Notes: generated by a model not told the origin, from the letters alone. 64,000 nt of DNA from Mesorhabditis belari (GCA_958450365.1 CAUEEP010000732.1:744001-808000); one strand, 5' to 3'; counted from the first letter of the stretch, positions 46,609-59,872 are shown. Program-made: numbers and translations.

Positions 46609-48579
46609 TTATTCCTCGCGATGTCCCTCACCACCACTCTCCATTCCGTCTGAATCGTCGGCGTTATCGATGGACCAATGTTTGTCACGAAAAGCTACGC
46701 ATTGTTGCAAATCTTTCTAAAAAGATTTAGATAAGTTAATCTGATTTTTGCACTATGCATTCCATAACTAGAAAATTTACTATAAGACCAACCAATTCGT
46801 AAGGTGTTCCCACCCGTGCTTTACGCATTTGTGTCGTGTACTCGGTGCGTAGTTGACGATAGATTCGGCTAAAAAAGTTTAGATTCAAAGCTCATACAAA
46901 TTTACTCACAAAGGTATCACTTGAATCCGTCGAAAAAATTTATACACGCTCCCATCGATATGCGAAGGATCTTTGGTCTTCATTTGTGGATCTTGCAGCT
47001 GCTTGATGTTCCTAAATGAAACATATCGCAAGATACTACTTTTAAAATAAGCAATTAACTTATACTCACATAAAATGGCGTTTACGACGCCGTCGTTTCT
47101 TTCTCGGCCCACTCCCTTCATCAATCGAAGCTCTGATCACATCAAGCGAACATCGGGCTCGATCCAAAAAGTCACTCGCAATCGTCGAAGTGGACATCAA
47201 ACGGCCTCGTTCCCCAGATTCTGGCGATAATAAGTCAACCACTGGGACCTTAAACAGAGCATAAAGTACTCTACTCGATAATACCCATATCTCGAACCCA
47301 TTATTTTTGTATTGTACCACATAATATGAAACGTACAGTGGGCGATGTCAACTCAAGATGTAGACTTCCATTCGGCTTCCCCTCAATCTTCACTTCATCT
47401 GTAGAAGTCCGCACTTTCAAGGTTAAACAATTTTCCTGAACAAAAATTAAAACGGTTACCTTTTATTTAACAAGTTACCTTTTCTGAATTTTTAGCAACG
47501 TTTCTTGGTGCCAAATTATTCCCCTCATTCAACGTCTTCCTTCTTTTACTACGCCGTTGTTTGCAAAACAAGAGCCTAAACACTTATTGCATATTTCTCT
47601 TCAGCAAATTGCCAAAAACCTCAATAAATTTCGTTTTCTAATTGCCATGGGTAAGTTGTGATGATATGCCTAAAATAGTGTATAAACAAAAAAAGCATAA
47701 ACAAGCAACATACATATGAGAATTTTTGTACAGCGTTCGGATCAGAAAACTGAGCGAATGCAAATCCACGTAGTCTTTTAGGCTGCGAATATCCATTTTG
47801 ATTGGCAGCTTAAAGAAAAATGTTTGATCAATCATAATTTTAAATGTTTTGAAATAAAAGTTCAAAATTATCACGTTTTCGTTGCCTGTGAGGTAGGCGA
47901 ATTTGGACGACCGTTCCAAATTTCCTTAATTCGCGTAGCAGCCGTTCGCGGGTCACCGTTTCGGGCAAGTTATCCTAAATTTAGTAATTCTACTAGACAT
48001 CATTGATAAAAAATAATCGCAGAAAACTTACCAAGTAAACCATGCAATCATAGGGATGTGCTCGAACAGGTCGGTGTCGAATCAACCAAGTATCTGTATC
48101 GTTCACCAATTCGAACATCGTCGTTTGTCGGTTGATAGATAGAATGGCAGCCGAAGGCATTGCTAACACCGATGTTGAAGGAAGGGAGAGGCAATTCAGT
48201 ACATCCAAAAACGAGGCTTCTAAACTTGTTTGATGATAAAAAGCTGAAAGTAACGTTAACCTGGTGTTCCATCAAGATCTACTTTGTTGAAAAGATGACC
48301 AACCGGGGAGGGATCGATGCTCAACGCTTTTTCAATCTAAAGCAAAAAGATAGATTGATGGGGAAATAAATCCTTTGTGAAGGTTGTAGATTTAGGTATC
48401 TCAATAGTCTAACTGTTTGATCTCACATCTGATCCATGATCCTCATGAACTTTGGAGACTCTAAACTTTACCTCCTCAATAACTTGATGCCGTAAATTTC
48501 CCGTCCTCGTTCTTTTTCGTCTCTTCTTTGCTATCTTGGGTCGAAATCTTCGGAGCTGGCCTCTTTCGATTTCTTTCAT
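46609..48579 (-). CDS. La-related protein, LARP7-like
   Basis: Nuclear RNA-binding protein of the La-related group; LARP7 binds 7SK and U6-type RNA 3' ends. Start MKEIERGQLRRFRPKIAKKR is a basic N-terminus. A divergent La-motif-like part follows (IEKALSIDPSPVGHLFNKVD, then NRQTTMFELVNDTDTWLIRH). The RRM is clearer: CMVYLDNLPETVTRERLLRE, FGTVVQIRLPHRQRK, and KRLRGFAFAQFSDPNAVQKF. Further exons have KKRRRRKRHF (nuclear-localisation type) and RIYRQLRTEYTTQMRKARVG, and end SDGMESGGEGHREE. The canonical aromatic RNA-binding residues of the La motif are not evident, so assignment rests on the domain order. The ATG follows a TTTTCTAG acceptor about 500 bp after the myotubularin stop, suggesting a downstream operon gene. 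It is convergent with the deiminase. Confidence 0.55.
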
Positions 48580-49078
48580 TTTACGTACGAGTTTACCTAG
48601 AAAATCCACAATATAACCCAAATACACCGCCGTATATCAAATCGACATATAATTCTTTCTAAAAAACTGCATAGCACATGATTTGGCAATGGAGATAAAC
48701 AAAACGAACCAACGACAACATGCACCAATTTCCTTCAAATGATCAATAAACATTTTATTCATGGCAATAAATTATTAAAAGCACCGTCAACATTGCAGAT
48801 TATCCAAATTCAAGGCAAAAAGTTCTAGAATGCGATACACAGAATACTTTTCTCAACACAAGCGTATTATTACATGGGGAGTGATAAAAACGGCACCCGT
48901 TTCACGGCAATTCCAAACTATTAAAATTGATCACTTCCATTGATTGCTTAGGTATCACAGCATGGGAAAATATGAATGGAATACTTAAATGAGGCATAAA
49001 ATTGAAAGAAAGTAACCTAAGAAGCGGAAATAAATTATTATGATAAATACGAACAAGGTTACAAAATTTTTATAAGAA

Positions 49079-52000
49079 TCATGATGCATTATTGCAAAGA
49101 TTGCACACGCGTTCTCGCTCATCGCTCGTCAAATGAACACAACGACGGCAGAATATCTAAAGACAATCTACATTAAAATGACTAAAATGTGTTCCATAGA
49201 AGTCCACATATAGATATAGAAGGCAACAAAGTAATCCCAAAAAAGCGTTAAACTTGCCTTTCCACATCGATAACAGTGCATACGGCGTTCACTCCTCGAC
49301 GTAAATTCAAAACCACAATTTGGAGATGAGCAACTAGTCGCATCCCTTTCAGACATCCATTTAAGAGCCACTGGTTGAAGTAATCCCTCGCAGTATCCAC
49401 TCTCTTCGCCAAAACCACTGATCGACACGCTCGTCTAAATGCATTTGAATTTTTTCTGACAAGATTTGTTGCATAATTTATATAAAGCATAAAACTTTTT
49501 TGCTTACGGGGCTTTGAATCCCATCTACTCCCTCGGCTCCACTGCTCGATCCATGTCCACTGTCGGCCATAATTGATGCGTTGCCCGGCGCTGACTTTCC
49601 CAGTTGCTGCTTCAACTCTACTAGTTTCTAAACAAAAATGATTAAACAGTTTATGTTTAAAAAAATACATTTCTGAGTTGAGCGACATGTGCTTCCAAGA
49701 TTCCAACGTGTTCAATTGTCGCCATAGTTGAATTGTAAATATCCTAAAGTTTTCACATACTTTCGACGAATCTTTTAGTACCTCTCGTGGTAGAATTCCT
49801 TCATCAAAACGATTGTAAAGTCCACTCCAGACCACGAACGAACTAGCTCTTATATCGATATCGAGCAAATAACCAAATGAAGCTGGCTAAAAATATGGAA
49901 TATTTTTAATTACAGTGCACGACCTCATAAAACGGGTTAAGGAAATCATCGCGCCGTGAATCCAGATGTGTCCACAAAGATTTAGTTCGTGTTGATAATG
50001 AGAGACTCTAGAAATATTTTTAAAAAAACCAAAAGAATTGCAACCTTTCTATCCGAATCGCAGTTGCCCAAAAACGTTCCATATTGACAAGAATATGCAT
50101 GCTCATGGAGCTAAAATCCAAATCAACGTTGTCAAAATTTATAGGTTACCTCGATGAGAAAACGCTCGTTGAACTGGAAAGCTCGAGGTCGCATTCTCCA
50201 AACTTGCCATACACAATCAAGCCATTGGGAGAACACTGGAGATATCTGAGTTCACTTTTATAGACTGCTTGTTGTTCTTCCAAACCTCTTTTGGAGCTTC
50301 TTCATTGTTTGCACCAATGTGAGCGCATCTGTCGTCAAATTTGTGTCCAAAGCCAAGCCAATCTTTTTCAATCAAAACCTAAATTGAATTACTGGGGACA
50401 AAAGTAGTAAATCTAACTTGGAATCCATGTATCGTTCGGAAGAATGGATCAAGAAGCAATTGGGCCAAACTTACCTAAATCAAATAATAAACCGTTACTA
50501 ATTTATGAAAGCTCCGAAAAGGAAGCAAACTCACCGTTTGCGACGTTCGGTCCCAACCATCGGAACAATGAATAACGCAAGAGATTCCTAAAAGTTAAGT
50601 TGAATGTACTTTTAATGAATAAATCTTACCTTTTGCAATGCTATCGGCAATAAATAGCGAACATTCGGTAACGATCCTCAGATGTTTTAACCATCCAGAA
50701 GAGTCGATAGCTTTTAGATATTCAGTCATGGTCTTAGCTCGAGCACAAGCTAAATAAAGTTGTAATATATAATTCATCTTCAGGTTGCAAACCTTCAACA
50801 ACTTTAATTTGACTTGAGCGCATCACATGAATGTTTTCAATGTCGTAAAAGTATGAGCGGATATTCGCGTAATTTCGTTCATCCTCAAAGCCCTTTCCTT
50901 GGACTTTGTTCACCATTGCATTAACCTGAAGTTATGATCGTTTCAAATCATTCAAACAAACTACCATAGGTCGTGTATCAATCAAATACACAATTTCTTG
51001 ATGAGGATTTGCTTTTCCAATCAACGTCATAAAGGTTTCGTCTTCAACACAGCGCGCTCGAAAGCCGGCATTTGGTTGTGAGCATCTAAAATAGATGAAA
51101 TAAATTACGCGGGAAGTTTGATTGAAAAACGAACCTTGCTATCGCTGCTCCATTTGTTCGATGAAAATAAGTAAGTACTGGAAATCTTCCTCGACTTCGA
51201 AAGCTGATAGATCCTTCTAGAAGTGGTGTCCGTGCAGTGGAGGGAACCCAGAGCTGCTCAGGGTAGGTGTCACAAGACTAAAAGTATCTCTATCAAAGGC
51301 CAAACTGATTTAGAAAATGAATATTAATGATTCCATACCTTGTAATTCGCATTAATGTCCGTCTTCATCCAACTAGAGGAGACACCTTGTCGAGAGAATT
51401 CTGTCATCCATTCCAGACTAAAGTTAGAAACTCAGAAATTTAGGAGCTCAAAACACGTACCGTTTCCAGCCACGGGCATCTTCATTTTGGTCTCTGTTTT
51501 CAAAAGCAACGACACTTTCAATATTTGCTAAAAAGTTAACATTTTAGAGAATGAGTTCATAAAAATACTTGGCTTCGAGCAGTTAACGAGTGTTTCGTAG
51601 AGTTCTTGGCAAACTTTGTCGCGATTTATCAGAAGATGAATCTAAAAGCAAAAGTTTTTCAACGAACAAAAATATTAAAACCTGCATAAAGTGTTTGCAA
51701 CGAATCAGAAGTGGACATCCGGCAACAGACAAAGAGCCACGTTCCACCGTTCCAATCAACCCATTGGCTAGCTAAAAAAATAAAATTTTACGATCGAATA
51801 GCATGTTTAACTTACCCAAATTTCTCGACTTCCTTCGTCTGCTTTGAAGATTACGTGGCTTGTCGTTACATGAACCTAATAATCTTTGTTAGATTTTGGT
51901 TTATTTAAATTCAATACCGTTCCACAAATGTTCGATTCAGCGCCCCAACGATCAACTAGTTGCACTTTATCGACCTAAATCAATAGTTATCACAAAATTT

Positions 52001-52211
52001 AAATAGGAAAAACCTTTAAGTAACTTTCTGGAGCATCCTCTTTCCCCTTTACTACTTCATAGAGAATAGATATTTTGTCTTTTATCAAGCTTCCGGCCAC
52101 AGTAATATCTTCCGTGTAACCAGGGTGCGCAAATATATCGGGACGGGTCGATGGAGTGTCATCGTTTGAATACATAGAACTTGTAGACAATAGTCTACTA
52201 CTTCTTCTCAT
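49079..52211 (-). CDS. mtm-3: myotubularin-related phosphatase with FYVE finger (MTMR3/4 type)
   Basis: Inositol lipid 3-phosphatase acting on PI3P and PI(3,5)P2 at endosomes and autophagic membranes. Start at 52211: [20 protein letters not shown], then a PH-GRAM domain ([45 protein letters not shown]). The phosphatase core includes [34 protein letters not shown] and [20 protein letters not shown], the active-site CX5[21 protein letters not shown] and [14 protein letters not shown] follow. A coiled region precedes the C-terminal FYVE-type finger: [35 protein letters not shown], then the stop at 49079. The first Cys pair has four residues between them rather than two. The catalytic Cys and Arg are intact, so it should be active. 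It is probably first gene of an operon with the LARP7-like gene. Confidence 0.92.
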
Positions 52212-52219
52212 CAGTTACG

Positions 52220-54020
52220 CTTAATTTAAAATTCCATCAAAAATTAACAATTCTCAAGGTTCAAAGAAAGTGAGAAATAGGGATTTGTGGTCGTCTTTTT
52301 CGCAAACTCGTCTGCCAACTAACAAGCAAAAACGAAATTGGATTTGAAATTGACTAGGGGAAATGGCGACAAGAAATAAGACAAAGCTGGCTCGAAACTC
52401 AAAATTATAGCAAAAAAATAACAAGTAGAAATTTTTAAAGTGAAATTATGCATTTAATCGCCCACAAATGGAAGAAGATCAAATTTCCATCGGGGCTCCC
52501 AGCTTTAAAAACAAGCCCTTCAGAAAAGTAAAAAGGGCATAAATTTATTTTTTTAAAAATTAAATCAAACTCAATTTTTCTAGAAGCATTTTTGCTTAAT
52601 GAGAACAAAAGAAAACCTTCATTAAGCATTCATTGAAGTTTTTCTTGTGGCTCTCTGACTAGCCAATTATATGGCGTGTCAGAGAAAAGTTAGCCAACGG
52701 ACTATCGGGATTTGAATGGGGAAAAGCCGGGTAATCAATAGGAAGAGAGGGAAAGAGCGGAGTACCTCTACGAGGATGGAAAAAGCTGCCCAATGTGGCC
52801 CTAGCGGACCAACATCTCCGTCAAAAAGAAAGGCCAAAAGCGCACCCTTTTCCTTTTTGGTCTTTTTGCGTTCTTTTTGGCTTTTCCCAGACTGAGTCCC
52901 CTGGAAGGGCCCTCAAAACAGAGAAATGCGGGAACGGAAGACTATATTGCCGACCAACCTTGGGAGAAAAGGAGATTACTTGAAATTTTAACTATTTTTA
53001 AAGAAATGTAGGTAGGCCATCATAAACTTTAGAACTTTTTGCAAAAGCACCATCGAACTAGAACTTTATAGAAATAACACGCTAGTCTAGAACATTGATT
53101 TGCAAGGATCAAGTGCGTAGCTTAATACCACAAAATATCTTCCCCTTACGATCTCCAGAGCGACAACTTGATTTCTAAGAAATAAACGTGAAACTCACCC
53201 TTGGTGTTAGAATATCCTCGAAGCGCATGTCTTCTAGAGAACCTTGTGTTGAACCGTCAAGTGTCGCGGCGCACGGAGTGTGTGGGAAGAAGCGCTAGGA
53301 GGCCTAAAACATAGCCAATTTATAATAGTTGCATAAATTCAAAAGCAGGAGTAAAAAGAAAGGAAATACACGTCAAGAACGTTGGTGCAGGTGTTTAGAT
53401 TATGTGAATACAAAAGATACAACTTTATAGTGTGATTCTAAACTTTTTGGGAGGCTCCCCAAAAAAAAGTAATAATTTTCTGTGAACTCTTTGTTTTTGA
53501 TTTTTGCGATTATTGATATCTCTGTTCTCACAGATCGCAAGATATTCAGTCAAAAAATGCGTATCTTTTAACAACTTTTGACTAGTCAAATTCTCGCCTG
53601 TGTTTCAAATTAGAGTTGCACATCATGGAATTGTCAATGCTTCATTACTTCACTGGATATGGAAACAAAATCGTTACTCTAGCTTGGGAATGAGACAACT
53701 TCATCCGTCATTGAATCAAGATAAGCACAAGTAAAAAGACTGCCTTTTTTTCATTAGAAAAGGTTCACAAAAACTTTCATTCATCAATAAGAGTTTCGAA
53801 AATTTATAAACAGACGTTTTTGAAGCTTTAGATTAACCCCGATTACTTTGTCGTTGAACCAATCGAATTTTGCTTCTCCAAAAATATAATCGTCTCGTCG
53901 TTGGTAGTGGCGTGTAGTGTTTTGGCTACCGTATGATTTCAAGGCAGAGGGAAAAGGCAAAGCTGCCAAAAACTAGATACTTAGGCACAATTTTGGTTTG
54001 TAATAATTTATTGACATTGT
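52220..54020. other. intergenic region with a possible exon near 53.8-53.97 kb
   Basis: Mostly non-coding. Minus-strand 53784-53969 reads ALPFPSALKSYGSQNTTRHY and DDYIFGEAKFDWFNDKVIGV, protein-like and preceded by TATCTAG. It could be an alternative last exon of the SLC22-type gene that ends at 54027, or nothing. A GT-rich acceptor-donor pair surrounds 53270. Confidence 0.35.
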
Positions 54021-54026
54021 TCTCCT

Positions 54027-57000
54027 TTAATGTAAATGACTTGTCTCTGGGAGGAATTTCGTCGTAATGCTGCCAATAAAAAAGAGTAGACCAAACGCGA
54101 AAGATGTGGCTCCCGAGAATAGGGTACCCTGAAATGTCTTATCAATAAGTTGACCTTAGAATCAAACAAGTGCTGGAGCATGGGGTGCAGCTATGGCCCC
54201 AAAATTGGACAAAGTAGAGCAAAGGCCTAAAGCCGCCGAACGACAGCTTACCTAAATGGGATTGATTTCTTGAGATCTAATAGAACCAACCGGGAAAATT
54301 TCAGCTCCATAAATAAAAAGACAAAGGAAGACCCCACTGGCGCTCAACTTTGCCAGCAGCCAGACACACATGAAAATCGTCGAGGTTTCTAGAAGTTGAG
54401 TTTTTGTGAGAGATTGATTATCGAACCTAAAGAAAATATGGTCATAATTCCCATCACAAAATGGAGAACACTTCCGCTTAAGGACAAGATGATGACGGTA
54501 AAGCGGCGTCCAAGTCTGAAAGTTTGGAACTGAAAGTCTGAAAGTTGTTGCAGTAACTTTAAAATTCTACAAAAGCATAGTCAGTTTTTGATTTTACACT
54601 TTTTACTATCTTTTAGCTTTAAGCCAACCCACCGATCGAACAACAATGGTGACAAGAAATATGAGGGCACTTCGATAAGTCCCGACAAAATATACTGTAC
54701 ATGATTATTTCCGACATTCAACACTGTGCTCGCAAATGACATCCCGTTGTAAACAAAATAAACGGCTGTCCTAAAACCCTTTTCTTTGCGGTCAGTCTTA
54801 TTCTCAAAACCATAGATACGATGACAATAGCACATTTGTCAGGACATCTTTTTGAAATAAGTCACCGATAATTGCTTTCAAATTCTTCCCCGCTGAAGTG
54901 TCACCATCGTTTTGCAAAATAGCCTTGAGATTGTATTTTAGTCTAAATTTATGTAATTGATTTCTTTTTGAGTCTTTTTGAAAACTTGCTTTTTCTTTGA
55001 AAAGCGTTCCACATTTTTGAGATAGGCTCGAATCGCGTCCGCGTCTTGTTTAGACACCGAATATAAAAGACTTTCCGGTAAAGCTCTAGATTATTTTTGT
55101 AAAGAGTTTATAAATATTTATAGTTTACAGGATTAGAAAGAATCCAAAAATGGCCAGAGGAGCTGATGCGGCGGCGAGGAAGTGACGCCAATGTGCGAAA
55201 AGTAAAGCGACCGGTGAGACCTTGAAAATACTAGTTTAAAATACTAGTTCTGTAAGTTTAAGCCTCTTGTCTACAGGGTGACTGAAAAGTTCTGTCCATA
55301 TTACCAATAACTTGTAATAAAGTATAAAATCAATTAATAAAACTTGTAAAAGCCTAAAGTGTCTCAAATTTTAATGGTTCCACAATTTTTTACTCGACGC
55401 CAACCATATAAACCTGACCGGGGCCATAATGTCGCGGGAAATTTTTGGATTTCTCGCAGCTATTTTATGACACTATGGCCCGGGCTCTAGAGTATGGTTT
55501 CAAGAGCTTTTTTAGTATTATTTCCTGTGAGCCAATACCATTTTTCAGTTTGTTCGTGTGTCAAATTTCTACAATTCGTTCTCTAAATCAGTTTTGGTTT
55601 CCTTAAAAGCAAATTTTGATAACCTTTCGGTACTATGCGCTTTGGGGAGAGCCACTTTTTTTTTTTCAAAACCACTTTCTCTGGGGTAGTTTTATGCGTA
55701 GATTCCGAAAAACACAACAAGTGCTTAGGAAAATACGTTTTAAGCAGAGTTTTGGGGCTTTTAAGTGCGCGCTTCTATAGTGTACTCTGTATAGTGTACT
55801 TCACTATATGGAGCCCAAGCTATCGACTATTGGGGCACTTTTCAAGGTCAAAACTAGAGCCAAAACCATTTTTAACCAAATATTCATTTCCTAACTTAAA
55901 TTGATTGGTAGAGGCAAAACAAATTGAAAAAATATTTTTTGAGTTTTTTATCCGATTTTGACTCACTCGATCGATCGAAATTTGGAAAAAATTTCATTTT
56001 GCTTAAATTTGATCAGAAACGTAATCAGTAAGTGAAATTATGCCAGAAGAAATGTTTTTGGCTTCAAAAAATATTTTGAGAGGCCATTTTTAGAACTCTT
56101 CCCTATGTGTATCCCTCTCCTCGCACTGTATGAGCGCGCACTTTGGAGCCCCGAAACTGAGCTTAAAAGCCTCTTGTTGAAGCCTCTCCCAAGCTCTTGT
56201 TGTTTTTCGGAATCTACGCATAAAACTACCCCAGAAAAAGTCGTTTTGAAGAAAAAAAGGTGGCTCTCCCCAAAGCCCATAGTATCCATTTTTCTTTAAA
56301 ACTATACCTTACATAGTCAGATTGCTTTTGAAATTATCGATTTTGAGAGCCATTTTGGAAATCACTTGAGCCAATATGAATAGAATACCAATATGCTAGT
56401 AAGATTCTCTAAAAAATTGATCATTTTCAGAAAATGATCAAGATCTTTTGACCTATTCAAGCTAGCCTATCCATACGGGGTCGGAATCGAAAGCTGAATT
56501 CATGGGCTATCCGGGAATACCCAGAAACATCTTTAAAATCTTTGAGATTTTCGATAAATTCGATGCGCCGACGCCCACCCCGACGCATATGTAATATGTG
56601 AAAAATATGTGCCAGAATGTGCGCGATTACCGGGCCGCCTCAAGTACGCACAAAAACTACCAAAGGATCGCAAATTTTTGGGAAAAATTACATATTTTTT
56701 AACTTTTTTGCAAACTTTTTTCAGATCTTAAAAGCTTGATTCATGACGCATTTTTTGCGCATTCAAGAATAAAAATCTGATCAGCCAAAAAAAAGAGTTT
56801 TCTCAGAGTCAAAGATCGGTAGTACAATGATTTTTACCACAAAAACTAATTTTCGAGCTCGATCTCGCCAAGATCCATAAGCCGTTTGCTCTATTGTCTT
56901 GGTATGAAAAAAATTTGTTAATCGAGCTTAAAAAATAGTCGAATTTTCTAAATTTCAATTCCATTTTGCTTTATCTCGACGGAGTTTTACTATAAAGACA

Positions 57001-57921
57001 CGTCTATTAATGCAGACAGAACTTTTCAGTCACCCTGTAGAATGCTAGAATTCGGTTGAATATCTTGATGTAAGCTAAAGGTATTCAGTTTGGTGCTCTT
57101 TACGCCGGTTACTGTACTGTAGTTAGACAAGAGGTTTTTATCTTTAAGTTAACAATTTTTTAGCGTAAAACTCACTCACCAGACAATAACCGGTTACCCA
57201 CATCAGACCAAATATCAATGAGCATATTGAGTGTGAAGACAAAGGCAAACATTCCGCTGCCAGGACATAGTTTGTGACAAAGGCAGCCTAGATTAGGAAT
57301 GGTTTGGAAATTGATTTGTGAACGATTGGCTTTGTAACTTTGAGGATTTCATCAAATCAAAATTATACCGTGAAAAAGACACCAGTCAAGAATCGTGTGA
57401 ATAGAAGGAGATTGAACGATGGAGAAAGAGCGGAGGCGATCCCGGTGAAACCAGAGAATAGAGCTGAAATTGCAACCACATGACGTCGCCCATAGCTAAA
57501 TTGTAATGAATAAAAAGAGTTAATAAATTCTATTTAGCGCTAATTTTAACGATAAAAGTACTAGTCTGTGATGAGTGCCAGAAATTGACCAGCGATGAGA
57601 TTTCCAACGAAAATCATTGATCCAGTCCATTCGGCCGGGTTGATCCACGAGTTTTCGAGTTTGAACTACAATTTTTATTTGTTTTTAGAAACTTTCCCTA
57701 CTTCATCTTGCACTGTTACAAACGGAGTGTCATTCAAATTCTTTTCAAACGGGCTAATAAACGCAGGAGCCATAATGGAAATGGCGCTGAGAAGCCACAA
57801 CATCCCCATTGATATCACAATTCCACAGGTGTATGGATCTCGTAATCTGAATTTGAGAAATCGATGGGTTTTTGGGTATTAACAACCCGCCAATTTGATC
57901 GAGTAACTCATGAACTGTCAT
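54027..57921 (-). CDS. SLC22-type (organic cation) major facilitator transporter
   Basis: Membrane transporter of the SLC22/organic ion group. Start at 57921: MTVHELLDQIGG joins LRDPYTCG, then span 1 MGMLWLLSAISIMAPAFIS. A short extracellular loop has ENSWINPAEWTGS, shorter than in classic OCTs. YGRRHVVAISALFSGFTGIA follows as the conserved loop and span, then AAFVTNYVLAAECLPLSSHS and FGLMWVTGYCL. After a large intron come ALLFAHWRHFLAAASAPLAI, LPESLLYSVSKQDADAIRAY, NNHVQYILSGLIEVPSYFLS, GAEIFP, LGLCSTLSNFGAIAAPHAPA and LFSGATSFAFGLLFFIGSIT. LPETSHLH ends the protein. The order fits the SLC22 signature. The intron between WVTGYC and VSPVALLF (about 55213-57179) contains a whole 1.77-kb transposable element. 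Substrate unknown. Confidence 0.88.
55272..57039. mobile_element. 1.77-kb non-autonomous TIR element in a transporter intron
   Basis: The left end TACAGGGTGACTGAAAAGTT continues to CTGTC and the right end is its exact 25-bp reverse complement, with TA at both outer edges. No transposase ORF is visible. A palindromic MITE (55632-56283) is nested inside. The style matches Tc1/mariner-superfamily termini. Confidence 0.88.
55632..56283. mobile_element. palindromic MITE nested in the TIR element
   Basis: The outer arms ACTATGCGCTTTGGGGAGAG and its complement near 56283 enclose a central region related to the core of 26236-27384 (TTTATGCGTAGATTCC; TTTTCAAGGTCAAAACTAGA; TTGAAAAAATATTTTTT). The arms are about 150 bp with moderate divergence. 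The two copies define a repeat family. Confidence 0.8.
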
Positions 57922-58224
57922 CGCAACTTTTTGTGTTGAGCCCTAGAACTTTGGGTTTTGAGATTTCAACTACGTATTGGAAAATCGATTATATGGGAAT
58001 TTTTCTACTACAATTATTGAGATAAAATGTTTAGCTTGATTCCTGTAAAGTAGCATAATAAGGTTACAATTAGTATCACTACAGTATACTAAAGAGACTT
58101 CGCCAGCCAGTAAGACTGAATATCTTTTTGAGCTAGAACAGTCAAAGTTTGCAGCCTCTTTATTCAATCTGTAAATTGTAAACTCCAAATTCTTTTAGTC
58201 AGAAAATCTAACCTTTTCGATTGT

Positions 58225-58618
58225 CTCCATTCCCACAATTTCTCGATAAATGCTTTAGTGGACGGCTGGAAGACCTAGAGAATTTTTTTGCGTTAATTCA
58301 AATGCAACATTGCTTTTTTCTCTATAGGATCAAGCTCATTCAGTCAGAGAAGATATTATGTTTGCGATTTTTACGAGCAACGGGTGATAAAGGTGAAAGT
58401 TTGCACATCCAAAAGTGAGACTGAATCAATATTGAAAACCGGTGTGTGTTTAATCGTTGAGTTGAGGGTGAAAGTGTGTGAAAATTGTGGTCGATCGGTG
58501 GTTCGGTTATTGCAAATTGATGGAATGGGATATAAGTGGGGAGGAAACGATTTACAACGTGTTAATCTGTGTAGAGTTCACGCAACGAAGCACAATTGGT
58601 TTTTGGGGCATGTTGAAT
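58225..58618 (+). CDS. candidate small gene with CxxC/CxxH motif, unrecognised
   Basis: After TTTCTCTATAG the plus strand stays open: SSSFSQRRYYVCDFYEQRVI, KSETESILKTGVCLIVELRV, then CENCGRSVVRLLQIDGMG and NLCRVHATKHNWFLGHVE to a stop. The C-x2-C then about 28 residues then C-x2-H arrangement could bind zinc and loosely recalls GATA-type fingers, but key GATA residues are not seen. An upstream piece (SNLFDCLHSHNFSINALVDG) looks coding but its join is unclear. It is divergent from the SLC22-type gene. Another frame here is also open for 124 codons (58478-58852); I find it less protein-like. Confidence 0.3.
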
Positions 58619-58859
58619 GAGAAATCAAGGGTAATGATCATGCAATATGAAAGGGAAATTTATAGGGCTTTACTAAATTTCGGGAATTTAAAAAATAATT
58701 TTACTAATGCCATCGTTAAGTGCTTTTTCCAAAAATGTAACGAGTTTTTTAATCAAAAAGATGAAAAATCTTTTGAAATAGACCAAAAACGTAAAGAAAA
58801 CAGCGCGAAAGAAGGCGCAAAAGGCGTACAATGTGGACAAAAATACTGTTAAAATTCCC

Positions 58860-59860
58860 GAAATGAACGTTTCCCGAAAGGAAATTTCCGAAATTTAGGA
58901 GAGCCTTTTATAGAACTGTGCAAATTCTAAAAATTTGAGAGCTGACCGTTAAAATCGCATCAAAATAAAGGTATTCAACTTTCAGCTTTGCCACTCCTTC
59001 GACGTCTGAATGAATCTGAAATCTGAATTCATTTATAGGAAAGTTTTCCTGAAAGTGAAATGCTTGAGAGACTAAATTATGCTAGTTGTTTTATGAGGCA
59101 ATAATCATGATGTTGGCATTTCATAGAGTGTAAAAAAATCAAGCAAAACTTCTAAACTTTAGCAATTTTGTGTCTTTCAGTTTCACCATCATCAAAACAT
59201 CAATCGTACCTCTGAAGAATGAAGCTGAAACATCAAGGCAGAGAGAATCAAACCAAAAACTCATCAAACATCAAACTAACGTCGCTAGATTGCTTCTTAT
59301 CAGTCAACTTTGGAGCAAATTTGAAAATACATTACGATATAGAGTCATTAGAAAATTAAGTCTTCTATTTGTTTGTGCTTTCCATTCGGCACTAACTTGA
59401 CCGATACTCAACTTCAAAAAGCGCCAGAAATGTTTCATTCATTTCTTCACTCATGCACTGTTTCATTCGAAAAAATTTGCTCTCCTCCTTGTCTATTCAC
59501 ATCTCGACCAACACATTTTATGAATTGCACCGTGTTAATCAGCATCAAAACATTTTCAGCAATTTACCTAACTTTGATCACTATGTATTGTCTGAGAGGG
59601 CATATCTCTAGTTTCTTTTGCACTCAAACTACCGTAGTTCAAAATTCGTAGTCCTTTCGTCTCTTTCCGCGGGTTTTTTGTGTTCGTTTCTTTATCTAAT
59701 GAGTGAAATACTTTTTTGTTTACCGCATAATGAGATCAATGAGCTTTTATCTTTAAGTTGACCCTTTACAAATCAACAAATCAGATAATTGAGGTTTTTT
59801 TCCAAATGTTTGTCTATTCAGTTCTGGTTTAATTTTTATTTTGCTTAAACTCTTTTAGAG
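58860..59860. other. intergenic region upstream of the 4E-T-like gene
   Basis: Nothing I can call a gene. ORFs of 76 and 92 codons are Phe/Ser-rich without motifs. It should hold the promoter of the downstream pair. Confidence 0.45.
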
Positions 59861-59872
59861 TCTCATTTTTAG
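59858..59872 (+). promoter_or_regulatory. candidate spliced-leader acceptor before the 4E-T-like ATG
   Basis: AGTCTCATTTTTAG ends exactly at the ATG. A 3' splice site with no upstream exon is what trans-splicing would need. Inference only. Confidence 0.45.
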
